The translations under genes were made by a program, and so were the position numbers. A stretch of DNA of 64,000 bases from a virus. The stretch covers positions 1 through 64,000 of the IMG/VR virus record IMGVR_UViG_3300020472_001862, one strand, 5' to 3'. Below are positions 1-7,897 of the stretch, one piece after another. How positions within the stretch are numbered: the first letter of the stretch is position 1; every line of letters starts with the position of its first letter. The notes under the pieces were generated by a model. The model saw nothing but the letters and a program-made list of their open reading frames with translations. It made no database searches and had not been told where the DNA came from.

Positions 1-69
1 ATCGCCTTTGGCATCTAGATCTCTGAATCTGATTGTTTGGTTAGTGTCTAAGTTAAAGTATAATCTCAT
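1..69 (-). CDS. Hypothetical protein, N-terminal part only (runs off left edge)
   Basis: The minus strand reads ATG at 69-67 and stays open to the window edge, giving 23 residues that begin MRLYFNLDTNQTIRF. A strong ribosome binding site (GGAGG) lies 5-10 bases upstream of the ATG, and a sigma70-type promoter of the phage's recurrent early family lies just beyond it at 98-126. Promoter, ribosome site and open frame together make this a real gene although only its start is visible. No function can be assigned from this fragment. It is transcribed divergently from the gene at 202. Confidence 0.7.
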   Translation of the reverse strand, partial: MRLYFNLDTNQTIRFRDLDAKGD

Positions 70-97
70 ATTTCCTCCATTACTTTATTATGTCTTT

Positions 98-126
98 ATT
101 ATGCACTCTTTAGGACCATTTGTCAA
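98..126 (-). promoter_or_regulatory. Early-type sigma70 promoter (conserved-spacer family)
   Basis: On the minus strand, TTGACA (126-121) and CATAAT (103-98) are separated by exactly 17 bases. The spacer AATGGTCCTAAAGAGTG agrees at 15 of 17 positions with the spacer of the promoter at 25433-25461. It drives the partial gene at 1-69. Confidence 0.8.
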
Positions 127-139
127 CCTTTTTATTAGC

Positions 140-167
140 CCCTGAGCGACGATAATTGTCGCTAGGG
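140..167. promoter_or_regulatory. Hairpin or operator-like inverted repeat between divergent promoters
   Basis: CCCT-g-AGCGAC (140-150) pairs with GTCGCT-AGGG (158-167): ten pairs with one bulged G and a 7-base loop. No T run follows on either strand, so a factor-independent terminator is unlikely. It sits between the minus-strand promoter (98-126) and a TATAAT at 173-178 in front of the gene at 202. An operator or a 5' leader structure are both possible. Confidence 0.4.
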
Positions 168-201
168 TCTGTTATAATATACACATTAAATAGGAGAATA
201 T

Positions 202-579
202 ATGTTAGTTAATAAATGTGAAGGTAGAGGTGGAGTTAAACAAATAGAGATGACAACAGGAGAAGTGTTGCAGGAAATGATAGACAATTGGTGGCACGAC
301 GAGGACACATTAACAGGTGGTGTTGAAATGTTAGACGAAACTGTATGTGGAATAAACATACACGAACAATTACAATATGAGTTTAACATAGCAGATATAC
401 AGGGTAAGTACTTTATAGGACATGTTGATGATTGTTTTGCACAAACTACAAAAGAAGAATGGCATGAGGAACTTAAACAAAGAGACTATGACACATGTTG
501 GGAGATAACAGACGAAGGTATTATGAGATACATGTACGCAGACGGGTATATACTAATTTTTGTATATAACAAAAAGTAA
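202..579 (+). CDS. Hypothetical early protein, 125 aa
   Basis: An acidic 125-residue protein with no signal peptide or membrane segment; I do not recognise its family. The start is supported by AGGAG about 7 bases upstream, and a TATAAT box at 173-178 lies about 24 bases before the ATG, although no good -35 element accompanies it. Repeated Trp, Tyr and acidic residues suggest a small folded cytoplasmic protein. It heads a run of small genes (202-1504) with no recognisable domains, the usual appearance of T4-like early host-takeover genes. That role is inferred from context only. Confidence 0.6.
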   Translation: MLVNKCEGRGGVKQIEMTTGEVLQEMIDNWWHDEDTLTGGVEMLDETVCGINIHEQLQYEFNIADIQGKYFIGHVDDCFAQTTKEEWHEELKQRDYDTCWEITDEGIMRYMYADGYILIFVYNKK

Positions 580-613
580 TAACAGGCATGGCGACTATAT
601 AACAAATGATTAT

Positions 614-642
614 TTTACATTTAGTTATGTATTTAGTATAAT
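614..642 (+). promoter_or_regulatory. Sigma70-type promoter upstream of the gene at 676
   Basis: TTTACA (614-619) and TATAAT (637-642) are separated by 17 bases, a near-consensus arrangement. The start codon at 676 follows after about 27 bases of leader containing AAAGGA. The spacer does not match the TGGTCCTAAAGAGTG family seen elsewhere. Confidence 0.7.
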
Positions 643-675
643 GTGTATATTAATTAAATAAAAAAGGAAACAAAT

Positions 676-870
676 ATGTTAAATGAAATTGTAATTTACA
701 TGAAAGATGAACAAATTGAGATTAACGATACAAACTACAGATTGGAATTGTTAAACTTTATAGCAGAACATACACTTAACGACTTAGACAATACAAAGTA
801 TATTGACGAGGCAGTTAATATATTAAGATACGATACACATAGTGGTTTATATAATAGTGAGGAAGTGTAA
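676..870 (+). CDS. Hypothetical small protein, 64 aa
   Basis: A small acidic protein, probably helical, of unrecognised family. AAAGGA sits about 8 bases before the ATG and a near-consensus promoter lies at 614-642. Its stop codon overlaps the start of the next gene (TAATG), so the two are probably translationally coupled. No Cys clusters, membrane segments or nucleotide-binding motifs are visible. Its place in a row of tiny promoter-driven genes suggests an early protein; nothing more specific is justified. Confidence 0.55.
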   Translation: MLNEIVIYMKDEQIEINDTNYRLELLNFIAEHTLNDLDNTKYIDEAVNILRYDTHSGLYNSEEV

Positions 871-1046
871 TGAAAATAGTAAGTGGTGGCGAAAGTATTA
901 ACGAGAATAACGAAAAGGTGGCGAGAGTTACTTTAGAGAACGGAAGTGTATATACATTAACTGAATATATGTATGTAGACTGGGATGAGTTTACACACAC
1001 AACACACGAAGAACTAATAGAGTGTGGGTGGGAAAAAGAATTATAA
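870..1046 (+). CDS. Hypothetical small protein, 58 aa
   Basis: A 58-residue open frame beginning MKIVSGGESINE and ending GWEKEL. Its ATG shares the final A of the preceding stop codon (TAATG), and GAGGAAG lies 5-10 bases upstream, inside the end of the preceding gene. The protein is acidic and rich in Thr and Glu, with a short beta-like stretch (RVTLENGSVYTL). I recognise no family. The coupled start and the intact frame to a TAA make it a probable real gene of the early cluster. Confidence 0.5.
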   Translation: MKIVSGGESINENNEKVARVTLENGSVYTLTEYMYVDWDEFTHTTHEELIECGWEKEL

Positions 1047-1084
1047 CTTGTTGATTACTAAAGGAATTTAGTTAGTAAAAAAGG

Positions 1085-1113
1085 TTGCATTTTGGTTTAG
1101 TGTATAGTAATAT
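1085..1113 (+). promoter_or_regulatory. Sigma70-type promoter upstream of the gene at 1148
   Basis: TTGCAT (1085-1090), a 17-base spacer and TAATAT (1108-1113). It ends about 34 bases before the ATG at 1148. Because it supplies the -35 box, the TTG at 1085 should not be read as a start codon. Confidence 0.5.
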
Positions 1114-1147
1114 ACACAGTAACAGTAAACAAAAAGGGTTATACAAT

Positions 1148-1504
1148 ATGTTAAATTTACAAACTTTACAAAACAAACTAGCAGACGGATTTGAAACAAT
1201 GTATGTTTACATTGAGGAAAGCACGGATTTTGATACTATTACAGTTAACATACAAAAAATGTTACACATAGCAGAAGAAGAAGGAAAAGAGTATGAGGTA
1301 ATGGATTATTGTTTAAGTTTTGACGGCACACATTTTACACACGGTAGCACAGATAATATAGTATTTGGCGACGAAGAAGAGTGTATTAAGTTTTGCACAA
1401 ACTATTTGTGGGAGTTAAGAGATGAAGAAGACGAAACAATTAGTTTAAGTGAAGCACGAAAAGAAGTAGTTAATAGTAGCAATGGCAGTTTTAAATATAG
1501 TTAA
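1148..1504 (+). CDS. Hypothetical protein, 118 aa
   Basis: I place the start at the ATG at 1148 (MLNLQTLQNKLADGF) because AAAGGG lies 9-14 bases upstream. The longer frame would begin at a TTG that overlaps the apparent -35 box of the promoter at 1085-1113. The product is a strongly acidic cytoplasmic protein with no membrane segments or recognised motifs. It is the last gene of the left-hand cluster of small genes; a hairpin at 1519-1543 and about 390 bases of non-coding DNA follow. Confidence 0.6.
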   Translation: MLNLQTLQNKLADGFETMYVYIEESTDFDTITVNIQKMLHIAEEEGKEYEVMDYCLSFDGTHFTHGSTDNIVFGDEEECIKFCTNYLWELRDEEDETISLSEARKEVVNSSNGSFKYS

Positions 1505-1518
1505 CTAAAAACACAAAA

Positions 1519-1543
1519 AGGGGTTGACATTTAGTTAGCCCCT
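1519..1543 (-). terminator. Putative minus-strand intrinsic terminator
   Basis: AGGGGTTGAC pairs with GTTAGCCCCT (two G-T pairs) around a 5-base loop. Read on the minus strand, the hairpin is followed directly by TTTTTGTGTTTTT, as in a factor-independent terminator. On the plus strand no T run follows. It would stop leftward transcription entering from the minus-strand operon at 4787-9126, which has no terminator of its own. Confidence 0.55.
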
Positions 1544-1800
1544 GTGCGTGGTGAGAGAGGCTAGCTAGACGCTGGCCTTCGTGCTATCTAAATAATCAAA
1601 ATAATGCTTGACATCTGAGGTGAGCTATGGAATTCTGAGGCAGGGTAGGCCACTAGAGAGGTATATAGCCCTATCTTAATTTCTTACCAGATTTCTTGGG
1701 CAAAAAAACACGGGCAAAAAAGTAGTCAAAAATAGTTTATTTTGAAATCTGCGAAAAAACGATACCATATAAAGATTGGCCTGATTGGTCCTTTATACAC

Positions 1801-1829
1801 TTGTATTATTGTTATTAGTACCGTATAAT
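1801..1829 (+). promoter_or_regulatory. Sigma70-type promoter upstream of the gene at 1895
   Basis: TTGTAT (1801-1806), 17 bases, then a perfect TATAAT (1824-1829). It lies 65 bases before the ATG at 1895 and upstream of the late octamer at 1864, so this gene may have both early-type and late-type promoters. Confidence 0.45.
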
Positions 1830-1863
1830 AGACCATAGTATATAGAGTAATAGGCTCTACATG

Positions 1864-1871
1864 TATAAATA
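1864..1871 (+). promoter_or_regulatory. T4-type late promoter (TATAAATA)
   Basis: A perfect TATAAATA octamer. By T4 geometry transcription would begin near 1877, giving an 18-base leader that contains GGGAT before the ATG at 1895. Confidence 0.65.
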
Positions 1872-1894
1872 AATGTTACTTACAATGGGATATT

Positions 1895-2206
1895 ATGGCT
1901 AAGAAGAAATACAATATTATTAAGGACCTTAAGAGATTGGGGCTCGTACCTACTACAAAACAATATGAACAGTTAATGCTAGTAGGCACTATATGTTTAC
2001 TCGTGTTAATTACAGGCTTAGCGATGTATGGAGCATGGAAGTATCCTATTCCTCATCACTACTATGATAATATGAATTATCCAGCGAATCATTACTCTAA
2101 TCTAGCTATAACAGATGATATAATCTGCGAGTGCGGTAATGATCCTTCTTGTAAGGAGCCTTGGAATCTAACCAAGCAAACAATGAGATATCACAATTAT
2201 GTTTAA
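1895..2206 (+). CDS. Hypothetical single-pass membrane protein, 103 aa
   Basis: A lysine-rich N-terminus (MAKKKYNIIKD) is followed by one strong hydrophobic segment at about residues 27-49 and a 50-residue tail rich in His, Tyr and Asn with Cys pairs near residues 80-87. The positive N-terminus suggests the N-in orientation, with the Cys-containing tail in the periplasm. A late promoter octamer and a sigma70-like promoter both precede it, and the next gene overlaps its end. No family is recognised; a lysis, envelope or superinfection role is possible but not shown. Confidence 0.6.
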   Translation: MAKKKYNIIKDLKRLGLVPTTKQYEQLMLVGTICLLVLITGLAMYGAWKYPIPHHYYDNMNYPANHYSNLAITDDIICECGNDPSCKEPWNLTKQTMRYHNYV

Positions 2207-2333
2207 AAAACTTATAAACGATTATGGTATCGTTATTCTCCCTTTTCTATTATTAAGCAGTATTTTAGCCTATGAGGCCATCTATATGCTCTTGTTAGAG
2301 TTATGGTGTGTGGCCTATGGATTACTATACTAA
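2199..2333 (+). CDS. Small hydrophobic membrane protein, 44 aa
   Basis: The frame begins MFKKLINDYG inside the last codons of the preceding gene and is almost entirely hydrophobic, with one or two membrane segments at about residues 11-44. The overlap with the upstream gene and the TAATG overlap with an alternative start of the downstream frame fit a translationally coupled unit. Size and character resemble phage holin-like or membrane-accessory peptides, but nothing else supports a lysis role here. Confidence 0.45.
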   Translation: MFKKLINDYGIVILPFLLLSSILAYEAIYMLLLELWCVAYGLLY

Positions 2334-2401
2334 TGGGAGTTTATGGCGATATTCCAGGAGCAGGGCTAACTGCGTTGCTCCAAGACAGAAAGGAGAAACT
2401 A

Positions 2402-2743
2402 ATGTCTAAAGAAGAAGATACTAAACTAACTATTGATCTATCCAATTACGAGAATGGTATTAAAGAAACCGTAACCGTAGATTCCTTTAATGGTATCTCC
2501 GCTGACGATCTAGTAACCGTTACCTCTAGTGATATAAAACCTCTAGGAGGACAGGATAGACATTTAGATGATATATGGGCTATAGATAATGCACTAGTCT
2601 CTGGAGCATACAGTACTGATACAATAACTCTTAGAGAAGTAGAATTTGATTTTCAGAAAACGGATGTTAAACAGGGAGATTTGTTTAATGGTTGGCCTGA
2701 AGATGGACCGCCTGTAACGATTACTACATTAAAAGAAGACTAA
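2402..2743 (+). CDS. Hypothetical acidic protein, 113 aa
   Basis: The start at 2402 (MSKEEDTKLTIDLSNY) is chosen because AAAGGAG lies 6-12 bases upstream. An in-frame ATG at 2333, which overlaps the previous stop codon, would add 23 residues and cannot be excluded. The protein is acidic, soluble and predicted to be mainly beta (alternating Thr and Val: VTVDSFNGIS, LVTVTSSD). No family is recognised. It ends exactly at the base before the next start codon (TAA then ATG), indicating one operon with the genes at 1895-4821. Confidence 0.6.
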   Translation: MSKEEDTKLTIDLSNYENGIKETVTVDSFNGISADDLVTVTSSDIKPLGGQDRHLDDIWAIDNALVSGAYSTDTITLREVEFDFQKTDVKQGDLFNGWPEDGPPVTITTLKED

Positions 2744-3865
2744 ATGTTTTCATTAGATGATGAACGGTTCTTCGTTGAATATGCCGATGGTGATAACACA
2801 TTCACAATGTACTGGAATGTTAATAACAAGCATATATCAAAGTTCTGGAAGAAGACTTTATTATCTAATTACATAGGCGATAATAATCACACAAACTACG
2901 CACCTCTAGATAAAAGATATATGAATAGAGGGTTTCCTAATACAAAGGAACAGCAATGGAGTCGTAGTATACAGCATATATGTGATGAACTTAACGATGC
3001 TATTAATATACTTAATACACGACTCGTTGAGTATCCTCTTATAACACAACACTTTACACCCGAGCGTGTTTGGGACAAAGAGGTGTTTCGTGATGACTTT
3101 AACCAACTACATCATCATTTCGAGAAGCTTATAGGCCAAACCTGGAGTATGAGTGATTGGTATAAAGATCATATGGATAATCAAATGCGTTGGGCTACAC
3201 ATTGTCTTAATAACGCATGTCATGAAATAGAACTGTATGTAATAGGTGTAACATCTCCTGAAGAAAGCTTTGGTTGGACAGGACTTAGTTTCAATACTTT
3301 CTCTTGGGACGGTGTTCAACGCAAACAAAAGATAGTATATGATTACGAAGACAAACACATCAATGATTGGCAAAACCAAGGAATAAAGTGGGGCTCACTA
3401 GTGCCTTACTACTCTCAACTAGGTAAAACACTTAGAGAGGTGTTTGAAGATGGAGATGAATATATTGATGATGGTAATATATCACAACATTGTCTTATGA
3501 CAGGTGAGGTACAGATATGTCTTACAGGTCCAGGTACTGAATATAGTTTATATTCACATGATAAACAATCAGGCTTTGTTAAATGGTTAGAAGATAGAGG
3601 ACTAGACTACAACGATCCTAGAGTAGGTGCAGGTGATGCAATCATGGGTACACCTGCTTTAGAATTGTTTCCAGACGTCTCTTGGCAAGCACTAGATGAT
3701 ATAATTAAAAAATGTGATAATATAACAGCAATAGGATTTGCTGATAAGAATTTAAATGTAATACCAAGTAAATCTACACGATATGATTACACATGGCAAG
3801 AACAATATAAAGCAGAAAAGAAAATGTTTAGTATAGATCCTAATGCAAGGGGAATGAAATCATGA
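2744..3865 (+). CDS. Hypothetical protein, 373 aa
   Basis: A 373-residue soluble protein rich in Trp, His, Tyr and Asp, with no signal peptide or membrane segment. I see no catalytic signature. The His- and acid-rich segment near residues 100-165 and the many aromatic residues could suit a metal-dependent or glycan-related enzyme, but this is speculation. Its start abuts the preceding stop and its last four bases overlap the start of the next gene (ATGA), so it is probably co-translated with the GT-B-like protein at 3862. That coupling is the only hint of function. Confidence 0.6.
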   Translation: MFSLDDERFFVEYADGDNTFTMYWNVNNKHISKFWKKTLLSNYIGDNNHTNYAPLDKRYMNRGFPNTKEQQWSRSIQHICDELNDAINILNTRLVEYPLITQHFTPERVWDKEVFRDDFNQLHHHFEKLIGQTWSMSDWYKDHMDNQMRWATHCLNNACHEIELYVIGVTSPEESFGWTGLSFNTFSWDGVQRKQKIVYDYEDKHINDWQNQGIKWGSLVPYYSQLGKTLREVFEDGDEYIDDGNISQHCLMTGEVQICLTGPGTEYSLYSHDKQSGFVKWLEDRGLDYNDPRVGAGDAIMGTPALELFPDVSWQALDDIIKKCDNITAIGFADKNLNVIPSKSTRYDYTWQEQYKAEKKMFSIDPNARGMKS

Positions 3866-4821
3866 TATGCCATTTCAGCAGTCATTCTAAAGTTAATTAC
3901 AATAGTACATGGGCACCTATCATGAACATGATAGCAAAAGAGTTTTCTCGCCGAGGTTATATACTTACAAAAGATAATGAACTTATGTGGCGTGGTCCTG
4001 ATTTTGGTAATGGCATGGGACGAACACCTGATGTTGTTATCTATACTAATTGCAATAAATCAGTAACACCTCAGAGAGGATTGTATGTAGGACTACAAGG
4101 TCCAATACCAGGATATTTTTCTATAGACTCTGTTGGTGTGTGGCCTCATTTAGAGCAAACATATCAAGAACCTACATATCCTGATATTAGAGATACTGAT
4201 ATTGATAGTCTTGTTAATAACATTAAGAAGAGCAAGATTAATCACTACAATAATAAACATTTAAATAAAGGTAGTGATAGTGATGTTGTTATAGATTGTC
4301 CTAAGGATCATGTATTACTAATAATGAACGCAGGTGATATAAACTGGAGCAACACATGGACACGATTTGCCAACATAGTTAATAATCTATTAGCATACGA
4401 TCAAAAGGTTGTTGTTAAGTTTGAACCCGAGATAACTTTAGATAGTGATGGTAATGTGGATAAAACTAAAAAACAAAACATGGAAACATTATTTAAACAG
4501 TTCGAAGGCCATGTAAAGTGTTATTGGAATTCAGAATCACTACACGATATACTACCTAAAACAAAAGTCTGTATAATGGACGACTCTGTTTATAATCTAG
4601 AACCCTTTATGTATGATGTTCCCATTATTACACATATGGCTCCACCTTACAGACATTCTGTAAAACAAATATATCATGAACATGAACTTATACCAGCAAT
4701 AAATGATTTATCTTGGTTTGATGTTGAGAAACAAAGATCGTGGTTTAATTGGTATGTTACTAGTTATCTATGTAATGATGAAAGCTCTATTCGACGTCGT
4801 TTAGAGGATTTTCAAGTATAG
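3862..4821 (+). CDS. Putative GT-B-like glycosyltransferase or capsule-synthesis-like protein
   Basis: The 319-residue protein has a Rossmann-like pattern in two halves. The C-terminal half carries a segment (about residues 230-270) with the logic of UDP/CMP-sugar GT-B enzymes: a beta strand ending in LPKTKVCIMDDSV, then LEPFMYDVPIITH, resembling the 'Ser-x-x-x-E-x-x-x-x-x-x-PV-I' donor-binding loop of KpsS/KpsC-type proteins. This is an inference from the motif pattern only. It starts in an ATGA overlap with the preceding gene. Its last 35 bases overlap the 3' end of the convergent gene at 4787-5218, with no terminator between them. Confidence 0.45.
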   Translation: MICHFSSHSKVNYNSTWAPIMNMIAKEFSRRGYILTKDNELMWRGPDFGNGMGRTPDVVIYTNCNKSVTPQRGLYVGLQGPIPGYFSIDSVGVWPHLEQTYQEPTYPDIRDTDIDSLVNNIKKSKINHYNNKHLNKGSDSDVVIDCPKDHVLLIMNAGDINWSNTWTRFANIVNNLLAYDQKVVVKFEPEITLDSDGNVDKTKKQNMETLFKQFEGHVKCYWNSESLHDILPKTKVCIMDDSVYNLEPFMYDVPIITHMAPPYRHSVKQIYHEHELIPAINDLSWFDVEKQRSWFNWYVTSYLCNDESSIRRRLEDFQV

Positions 4822-5218
4822 TTTGGATCTTCTCTTCTAACTCATCTTTATTCTTTCTAATGTCAGCATCCATTTCTCTAAAACGCTTCTGCATTTCTCT
4901 TTCCATCTCATAGACATCGTTACGGATTTGCCTCTGTGTCTCAGCAGTAGTAGCATCTACTCTACGAGCCAAGTCTGCTGCGTCTGAGATTTCTCCTTGT
5001 AAGTTATCCTTAATAACATCAGTAAGTTCAGTTAGTCTTACTATTTCGTTTTCTATGGTTGCTGGATTAAGCGCTTGTAGCTTCTGTTCTGCTATCAATA
5101 GACGATTATAGAGTTCAAAACCTCCCCAAAGGCCTCCTATTAGAGTTCCTATTAAAGGAAGTATTAGTAGGAGTTTACTTCCGCCTACTTTAATACCTTT
5201 ATATTCTACTTCTGCCAT
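4787..5218 (-). CDS. Membrane-anchored coiled-coil protein, 143 aa
   Basis: A hydrophobic segment at about residues 15-36 (LLLILPLIGTLIGGLWGGF) is followed by roughly 100 residues of charged heptad-like sequence with no prolines after residue 53, predicted to form a long coiled coil. This is a membrane anchor with a soluble helical rod, the architecture of inner-membrane spanins and of some phage membrane-remodelling proteins. It starts 3 bases after the stop of the 891-residue secreted protein and is the last gene of a three-gene late operon, so it may partner those exported proteins. Spanin is one option; no lipoprotein partner lies beside it. Confidence 0.55.
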   Translation of the reverse strand: MAEVEYKGIKVGGSKLLLILPLIGTLIGGLWGGFELYNRLLIAEQKLQALNPATIENEIVRLTELTDVIKDNLQGEISDAADLARRVDATTAETQRQIRNDVYEMEREMQKRFREMDADIRKNKDELEEKIQTILENPLNDVE

Positions 5219-5221
5219 GTC

Positions 5222-7897
5222 TTACTCCTTATATTGTGATAATATCATTTCTTGCATTTTTAAATCTGATTTGCCAGCCATCATGTACATACTATACTTG
5301 TTATCGTCAATTTTAGCATTGGTGTATAATGCTTTTACTTGATACCAATCTGGTTGATCTGTTAATTGTTCCATTCCTGTATAAGCGCTAAATCCTGCCT
5401 TATAACCTATTACAGCAACAGCTATTGTTTGGTTGGGTGTTTCACCATCTTCACCTTGTTCTAATTGTGCTTGTAAATTTTCCATTGCTGCCTCTTCACC
5501 TAGTCTTTCTGCTAGATTCTCTACAGCTTTTGTTGTTCTTTGTTCTGATACTGTTGGAGGTGCTACATCAAACTTAGTAAAGTTAGGAGCCTCATTACTT
5601 AAAAACTGTCCTATACTTTGTCCTGTACCAATGGCATCGTTAAATGTATTCTCAAACTCTGCACTACCGCCTCCAAAAGAATCTCCACCTGCCTCGAATG
5701 TAAACTCCGATTGTGCTACTTGTTGATCTTGTTGTTGTTCTGCTACTTCAAAAGCGCTAACTGCAGGACCACCAACATCTGTTTGTCCTACATCTATACT
5801 TACTTGTCCTGTTGCTTGTTCTTGTTGATCTAATTGGAAACTATCTCCTGATGTATCACTACTTACAAGAGTCCCTGTACTGCCTTGACTACCACCGTTA
5901 TATGTAACACCTGAAGAACCTGAACTACTAGAGCCACTACCACTAGATACTTGTTGACTTACAACTGCTGCTGCCTCTTTACCTAGTTCGTTTCTTAGTT
6001 TAGCAATAACTCTACTAGCACGAGAAGGTTTTCTTTGTTCTGGTTCTGAGGCTTCTACTTCATCAGGTGTTATTTCATCCACTTCTCTATCTAACTCTAT
6101 TTCTTCTTCTTCTATCATTTCCTCTTCTTCAAATAACTCCTCAGGCTCTTCATTAAGTAGTTCTTCTAATTCTTCTGTGTCTATTAGTTCTTCGAATGCT
6201 TCATCGTCGATTAGTTCTTCTAATACTTCTAAATTTATCTCTTCTTCAAATATCTCTTCCATTTCCTCTACAAACTCTTCTAAATCCTCTCGCTCATAGT
6301 CTTCTAATGCTTCTATAAAGTCTTCTTCACTAAACTCTTCTATAAACTCATCTACTGGCATCCATTCTTCTTCACGCATTATTTCTAAACCACCTTCTTC
6401 TTCAAGAATGAATATTTCTTCCATTGCAAATATTTCTTCTTCCATCATATACTGTTCTTCTTCACGCATCATCTCTTCTAGATCATATTGTTCCATGTTA
6501 GCATCTAGCGCTACAAGAAATGCCTCTTCTGAACCTGGTTCTGAGAAATCTAAAAATCCACCTTCATCAAACTCTGGTTCTGCTCCATACCACTCATCTA
6601 CTTGCTCTTGTCCAAACTGTTCTACATCTAGTGCGTACCAATCGGCATCTGAAAAGTTCTCACAAGCGTTTTGATAACAAGGATCATTAGGATCTAAGTA
6701 TTCATCATATTCTGCATCGTACCACATATCGTCTTCTGTATAAGCGTTACCAAAGTCATCATATCCAAACATAGAGTCTTCGTCTTGTCCATATTCGTCT
6801 AAGCCATCATCATACCCATACATATCTCCTTGGCTATCTGTGTTCATCATATCTTCTAATGATTCTTGATATGCTAACTCCTCAAAGTAACCATCACATT
6901 GTCTATCATACAAAGGATCTCGTTGACACTCTAATAAGAAAGTAGCTGCTGCGTATCCTGTACAGTTCTCACTATATAATGGATCTAAGCCACATTGTTG
7001 AGTTTCATACGCTGCTGCGTATCCTGTACATTGATTATTGTATAAAGGATCAAGTCCACATTGTTGTGTAAAGTATGCATCTGCATAACCCGAACACTCT
7101 GTACTATACAAAGGATCTGCTGCACAATGTTGAGCTAATGTAAGTCCTTCACTATACAACGAACCTCCGTTTTCTATATCAGGCCCGCCATAGTTTGCTA
7201 GGAAAGCATCAAATGTATTGTAACCACTTTGGTTATCATTATAAAATAGATATGTTTTCTTTTGAGCCGAACCAAATCCTTGCTCACCTATTAATACATC
7301 ATGTTGAATAATGTCTAGTTCTCTATATCTAAATTCGTATGTATCGTTGTGATATAATATAGCCTCGAAACTATTACTAGATTGTCTATTGTATTCTCTC
7401 ATGTAATACCAACCAAAGACTACATAGTCATCAAAGGCTTTAAATAACATTTTAGATGTACACCAGGTATTATTACAACCTGATGAGCTAGATTGTCCTC
7501 TAATTAGATCTGTCCATAAAGGATACAATGTAAAGTTTCTATATGGTAATGCTTGTGGTGTGTAGTCTTGGCAGTTAGCAGAATTTTTACCATCGCTTCT
7601 ACCTGAGAAGTTTACACAACCATTGGTAGACATTCTTGCTTCTGTCCAATTATAACCCCAACGATCAAATGTAAATCCTAAATTTACTTTGGCAGACATT
7701 GAATCATCATTTGAATTTAGATTTGTTGTACCTGACATGTTATACAAATCTATAAGATCTTGACTGCCTTCGTAGATAAAAATATCTTCGTCGAAACAGT
7801 TTTGGCTGTTAGTGCAATTACTATTAAAACTATCTGCGAATACAGATGTGCTAAATAATAAACATAAACCTAGTATTAGCTGTTTAATTCTGCCCAT
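5222..7897 (-). CDS. Large Sec-exported acidic protein with NIDO-like domain and Cys repeats, 891 aa
   Basis: A clear Sec signal peptide (residues 1-21, cleavage after VFA) precedes a domain at about 25-245 with features of nidogen-like (NIDO) domains: FTFDRWGYNW, a conserved-looking 'STNGCVNF' and a terminal 'GEQGFG'. Next come four repeats of about 22 residues with the core DPLYxxxCxGY (about 253-345), then a very long Glu/Asp-rich tract (about 345-650) and a Ser/Gly/Gln-rich C-terminal part. Phage virion proteins rarely carry Sec signals, so it is probably delivered to the host periplasm or surface. The first 22 bases overlap the upstream gene. The NIDO assignment is by eye; an adhesin or superinfection role is inference. 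Confidence 0.65.
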   Translation of the reverse strand: MGRIKQLILGLCLLFSTSVFADSFNSNCTNSQNCFDEDIFIYEGSQDLIDLYNMSGTTNLNSNDDSMSAKVNLGFTFDRWGYNWTEARMSTNGCVNFSGRSDGKNSANCQDYTPQALPYRNFTLYPLWTDLIRGQSSSSGCNNTWCTSKMLFKAFDDYVVFGWYYMREYNRQSSNSFEAILYHNDTYEFRYRELDIIQHDVLIGEQGFGSAQKKTYLFYNDNQSGYNTFDAFLANYGGPDIENGGSLYSEGLTLAQHCAADPLYSTECSGYADAYFTQQCGLDPLYNNQCTGYAAAYETQQCGLDPLYSENCTGYAAATFLLECQRDPLYDRQCDGYFEELAYQESLEDMMNTDSQGDMYGYDDGLDEYGQDEDSMFGYDDFGNAYTEDDMWYDAEYDEYLDPNDPCYQNACENFSDADWYALDVEQFGQEQVDEWYGAEPEFDEGGFLDFSEPGSEEAFLVALDANMEQYDLEEMMREEEQYMMEEEIFAMEEIFILEEEGGLEIMREEEWMPVDEFIEEFSEEDFIEALEDYEREDLEEFVEEMEEIFEEEINLEVLEELIDDEAFEELIDTEELEELLNEEPEELFEEEEMIEEEEIELDREVDEITPDEVEASEPEQRKPSRASRVIAKLRNELGKEAAAVVSQQVSSGSGSSSSGSSGVTYNGGSQGSTGTLVSSDTSGDSFQLDQQEQATGQVSIDVGQTDVGGPAVSAFEVAEQQQDQQVAQSEFTFEAGGDSFGGGSAEFENTFNDAIGTGQSIGQFLSNEAPNFTKFDVAPPTVSEQRTTKAVENLAERLGEEAAMENLQAQLEQGEDGETPNQTIAVAVIGYKAGFSAYTGMEQLTDQPDWYQVKALYTNAKIDDNKYSMYMMAGKSDLKMQEMILSQYKE
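6862..7140 (-). repeat. Four tandem Cys repeats within the 891-aa secreted protein
   Basis: Four consecutive coding units of about 66 bases each encode the pattern C-x4-DPLY-x3-C-x-GY followed by Ala-rich residues. Each unit carries two Cys, which would suit one disulfide per repeat in an exported protein. The middle two units are nearly identical at protein level. Confidence 0.75.

Larger units (their letters stand above)
1505..1894. other. Non-coding regulatory stretch between early cluster and the gene at 1895
   Basis: No convincing gene is present on either strand. The stretch holds a 10-bp hairpin at 1519-1543, a TTGACA at 1613-1618 with only a poor -10 box, a TTGTAT-N17-TATAAT promoter at 1801-1829 and a T4-type late promoter octamer at 1864-1871. 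The sequence TTAGCCCCTG at 1535-1544 recurs at 135-144. The composition is locally richer in G and C near 1540-1600 than the surrounding DNA. I looked for a tRNA there and did not find one. Confidence 0.6.

Noticed and set aside
1085-1147. TTG start giving a 139-residue version of the gene at 1148
   Set aside because: The TTG falls in the apparent -35 box of its promoter, and a better ATG with a ribosome site follows at 1148.
1540-1600. Possible tRNA in the more GC-rich stretch
   Set aside because: No acceptor stem, anticodon arm or T-loop consensus could be folded by eye.
1613-1641. TTGACA-N17-AATTCT promoter in the non-coding stretch
   Set aside because: The -10 box is too poor, and better promoters lie closer to the next gene.
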